64,000 nt of DNA, taken from Marchantia polymorpha subsp. ruderalis (taxonomy: Eukaryota; Streptophyta; Marchantiopsida; Marchantiales; Marchantiaceae). The notes under the pieces were generated by a model that had not been told where the DNA came from, searched no databases, and saw nothing but the letters and a program-made list of their open reading frames with translations. The position numbers and the translations under genes were made by a program. The stretch lies in NCBI GenBank assembly GCA_037833965.1, contig AP031355.1:24701501-24765500 (forward strand). Direction: 5' to 3'. Positions 61,097-64,000 of the stretch are shown piece after piece. The stretch's first letter is position 1. Every line of letters starts with the position of its first letter.

Positions 61097-61105
61097 TAGT
61101 TGCTA
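61097..61105 (-). promoter_or_regulatory. Leaky stop UAG-CAA-CUA (E4)
   Basis: Same TAG-CAACTA as in E2. Confidence 0.72.
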
Positions 61106-63899
61106 TTCGTCATCCGGATGCACATCGTCTCCTTCCTCCTCAATGGAGCAGCAAGTGACGTAACCCACAAACTCATCCGACATTTCTGTCTCTAAAGTGC
61201 ATGACGAGCTGGTCTCCCCTCCAGTCGTGTAACCGGAGGTGGTCGAAGGTGTTTCGCCCTCGTGTGGTACCTTGGTCCATGGTACGGTAATGACAGTCGG
61301 AGGGTCCGCAGGGTTCCGGAACTGTAATCTCTTCCTCCTCCAGTCACACCTTGCTTTGGCATCGTATAGCCACGGTCTGCCAAGCAGCACATCATAACCT
61401 TTCTTCATTAGAGGTTGCAATATTATGTAGGACAGTTGAAAGTCCACTCCTCCAATGTTGGTTCTCACATTGCTCAACATTCCTAGCGGCATTCTACGCG
61501 TTTGATCGGCCAGTCGCAACACTCAGGATGTAGGCTGGAAAGGTCTGGAACCCCAAGGAGTTCGCTGTCTCCTCGGTCATGATGTTCATGTCCACTGGTA
61601 CCTTCTGTATGACGCAGCCTCCGATCTCTACTTCGATCTCTGGAGGTCCTAGGTCTCCTCCTTCCACTCTGTACACAGCCGGAAGTTTCCCTTTTCGGGG
61701 TTTGCGTGGTCGGCGCAACGAAAGCATCAGCATCCTTCTGTACGTCTTATTGTCCTCCAACAGCTGGTGGAAGGAAATATTTGCCCTCTGACTCCCTATG
61801 TCCTCCACTATGTCGTAGGAAGTGTTGGAAGTCACAGCCGCCACTCTCTCTGTACTCGCGGTCGGAAGTGGTGTAGGGGGCCTAGCCGCCTTCCGGTCGT
61901 CGGATGTCGTTCCGGCGCCCAGTGCTTCCTTGATGAGGTGACTCACCTCATCTTTGATGTCCGGAAGGTAGTCTCGAGTCCGGAACTCTTCTAAAGACCT
62001 GTCCGCCTTCTCTGAGTTCTGCTCCGGCTGGATGTTCCGCATCGCCGGAGGTGTACCCGGCCTTCTCCTTCGGCCTTCTCTAACTTCTTTAGACTTCCTC
62101 CTCTCTTCCCTACGCTCGAGGCGGCGAGTGTCCTCGTGGTCCTCTCCCCTCCTCTTCGAACTTCGGGTCTCTACCCGTCCGCACATTACTTCTTCTTCCG
62201 GCCATACTTCGTCTTCTTCAGCTGGGTCCGGGCTCAGTTCTACCTGGTTGACCTGCACCTCTTCCTTGCCAGGAGTCGATACGAAACGCACGGCTTGCCT
62301 GGGGATTGGTGGCTGATCACATTCGGCTGCCGTATGTCCAGACTTCTTGCAATTGCTGCACAACGGTGCATACCCCATTTGCTTCCTCGGGTGGGGACAG
62401 CTTGGCGCGTAATGTCCCATGTCTTTGCAGTTGTAGCAACCATTGAATTGTGGTGGAGGTCGGTTGTAATTGCCTGGCGGTGCCATGCGTCTCGGTGGGA
62501 GCGTACCCGCCATTTCTCTCGGAACAAAGCGCGGTATATGCACAGGTGGGTTCGGAGGTGTAGCTGGAGCTGTCTGCACCGCGTAGGCGGTGTCCTCAAC
62601 CGGCTCAGCATAATACATGGGATTCTCCCACTGTGGTGCCCATTCGACCGCATTCACTGGGTAAGTTGGGCGAGCGGACATGCACTCCGTGTTGGCATGT
62701 CCCACCTGTCCGCACGTAGTACACCAGAGATTCGCTCGCTGTCTCGCAGGTGATTTACGTCGGTCTTGGCCTCCCACTACATGAACTTTCAGGTCCGCAA
62801 AATTCTTCACCAGGTTGTCTACCTTGGCTGCGATGTCCCCTTCACTCTTCACTGGGATTCCCCTACCTCGATCCTTCTTCTTGATCGTACTGCGTTTCTT
62901 CTTCCGTCTTTCTTCTTCTGAAGATGACGAGTCCTCTTCCTCTTCCGAGGAAGAACTTGATTCGGAGGAGCTTGATTCTTTTGTCGAGGAAGGCGAGTTC
63001 CTTCTCTTCCGACATCCGCCTTGCGATTTCTTCTTCGTCGACCGTCGGTCGCGTCTTCGAGTGTCAAGGGTTGACGTCTCAAAGGTCTCCGCGGAAGCTA
63101 TCACATCTTGGATTGTGTCAGTCTTGCCTCTCCTACAGAAGGTCTCCATTTCTCTTGAGAGCCCTGTCACATACCAATCCACTGCTTGTTGTACCGAAAA
63201 TGGTTCTCCTGGGCCTGTCTTCGGAATTCGATCTAGGAGGTCTTGGAATCTCTCAGTATAGTCTCGAAGATTCTCCTTCCGCTCGCGTCGAAGATTTCGA
63301 AGCCGGGTCAGTACTCGACTGTCATATCCGAGTTCGCGAAACCGCCTCAGAAACTTTTCCTTGAGCTGAGCCCAGGTCCGGATGCCAGTGGGGTCGGTGC
63401 TCTCATGGTTGTACCAGCTACGAGCTCTTCTGCGTAGCAGGCTAGGAAAGATTCGCAGTCTGTCTTCATCGCTGGTCTCACGATTGGCGATGGAGACAGA
63501 CTCGAAGAGCTTTATGTATGAATCTGCATCATCGTCGTCTCCCGTTCCCGTGTATCTTGGATACGAATGTTTTGTGATAGGTTGGGAAAACACCTGGCGG
63601 AGATTGGCTTGATGGTCTGCCATTGGTGATCTTGTCAACGAACTGATCCTAGGTTGGCCAAACTCAGGAAGAGTTTCTGTCGGAGGAATTTCCAATAAAA
63701 CTGTTAGCTCAAAGCTCGCGGTAGGTGAACTGGAACGCCTTTGTCTTCCAGCAGTCGGTGATGGCGATCTTTCTGCAGAGTTGTCACCGGGAGTCTTCTT
63801 TTTAGTTCGCCGTTTTGCTTCTACGGCTTTTTCTGAATCTCGACGGAGTTTTCGTGTGGCTCTCGCACTCAAGTTTCCCACACTATCGCTTGTCGACAT
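61103..63899 (-). pseudogene. gag-pro: Gag-protease region of E4, about one or two breaks
   Basis: Family B gag-pro: MSTSDSVGNLSAR start, capsid region, Ser/Glu-rich linker, three CCHC knuckles (CTTCGQVGHANTEC, CYNCKDMGHYAPSC, CSNCKKSGHTAAEC) and a protease region that is damaged around its active site. About one or two breaks; otherwise close to E2. Confidence 0.9.
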
Positions 63900-63942
63900 T
63901 CACCGAGCATTGCTCCTCAAGTATTCTGGTGTTGACGCACTG

Positions 63943-63960
63943 TCCCCGGCAGCGGCGCCA
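63943..63960 (-). promoter_or_regulatory. Primer binding site, tRNA-Asp type (E4)
   Basis: TGGCGCCGCTGCCGGGGA on the minus strand, 23 bases short of the LTR end at 63984 as in E2. Confidence 0.85.
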
Positions 63961-63983
63961 AAAAGAAGTTGTCGGCTCCTTAT

Positions 63984-64000
63984 GTAATAACCCACCAAAG
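63984..64000 (-). repeat. First 17 bp of the E4 5' LTR end
   Basis: TGTAATAACCCACCAAAG, family B type, running off the window. Confidence 0.8.

Larger units (their letters stand above)
54682..64000 (-). mobile_element. E4: Ty3/gypsy LTR retrotransposon, family B, cut by right window edge
   Basis: Minus strand: 17 bp of 5' LTR end (63984-64000), primer binding site, gag-pro with about one or two breaks, leaky UAG, open pol, purine tract, 3' LTR from 58224 leftward to 54682, where it is abruptly followed by the start of another B LTR. Very similar to E2. Age cannot be measured because the 5' LTR is outside the window. Confidence 0.88.

Overview
The window is built entirely of LTR retrotransposon DNA of the Ty3/gypsy superfamily; I found no host gene, tRNA, rRNA or CRISPR array. 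The pol proteins (IDDF reverse transcriptase box, Athila/Tat-like integrase, no chromodomain), a primer binding site that pairs with plant tRNA-Asp, and the general GC richness point to a nuclear genome of the plant lineage (land plant or streptophyte alga). The species cannot be told from the sequence.

Two sister families, here called A and B, share one layout: LTR - PBS - gag-protease - UAG - RT/RNaseH/integrase - PPT - LTR. Both have giant LTRs (about 5.2-5.4 kb when complete), and most of the LTR is one long open reading frame (ORF1, about 870-1050 aa). ORF1 lies in U3, and its stop codon is followed within about 40 bp by the TATA box. The closest known architecture is the sag gene in the U3 of mouse mammary tumour virus. 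ORF1 has a conserved N-terminal domain, a long disordered middle filled with short GC-rich palindromes, and a conserved C-terminal coiled coil. It is open in several copies and kept between families A and B, although the middle has changed beyond recognition.

Layout. 1-14885 (+): element E1, family A, cut by the left edge; 5' LTR tail, gag-pro, pol and a complete 3' LTR (9503-14885). 14886-15101: older LTR scrap. 15102-26294 (-): element E2, family B, with a chimeric 3' LTR and a 5' LTR cut after 182 bp. 26295-31645 (-): one complete family A LTR with an open ORF1. 31646-36268: a large inverted duplication of LTR-A sequence merging into the 3' LTR of E3. 36269-45116 (-): rest of E3, family A, with a short chimeric 5' LTR that lacks ORF1. 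45117-51074: patchwork of family B (-) and a divergent family A (+) LTR pieces. 51075-54681 (-): a shortened family B LTR. 54682-64000 (-): element E4, family B, running off the right edge.

Inferred mode of action: the genomic RNA starts just after the TATA box, so it carries gag-pro, pol and, at its 3' end, the ORF1 of the 3' LTR. In all four copies gag-pro and pol are in one frame, separated by a UAG in the leaky CARYYA context of tobamoviruses. E1 is young (its LTRs differ by about a dozen substitutions over 3.7 kb). The rest shows nested insertion and recombination between LTRs.
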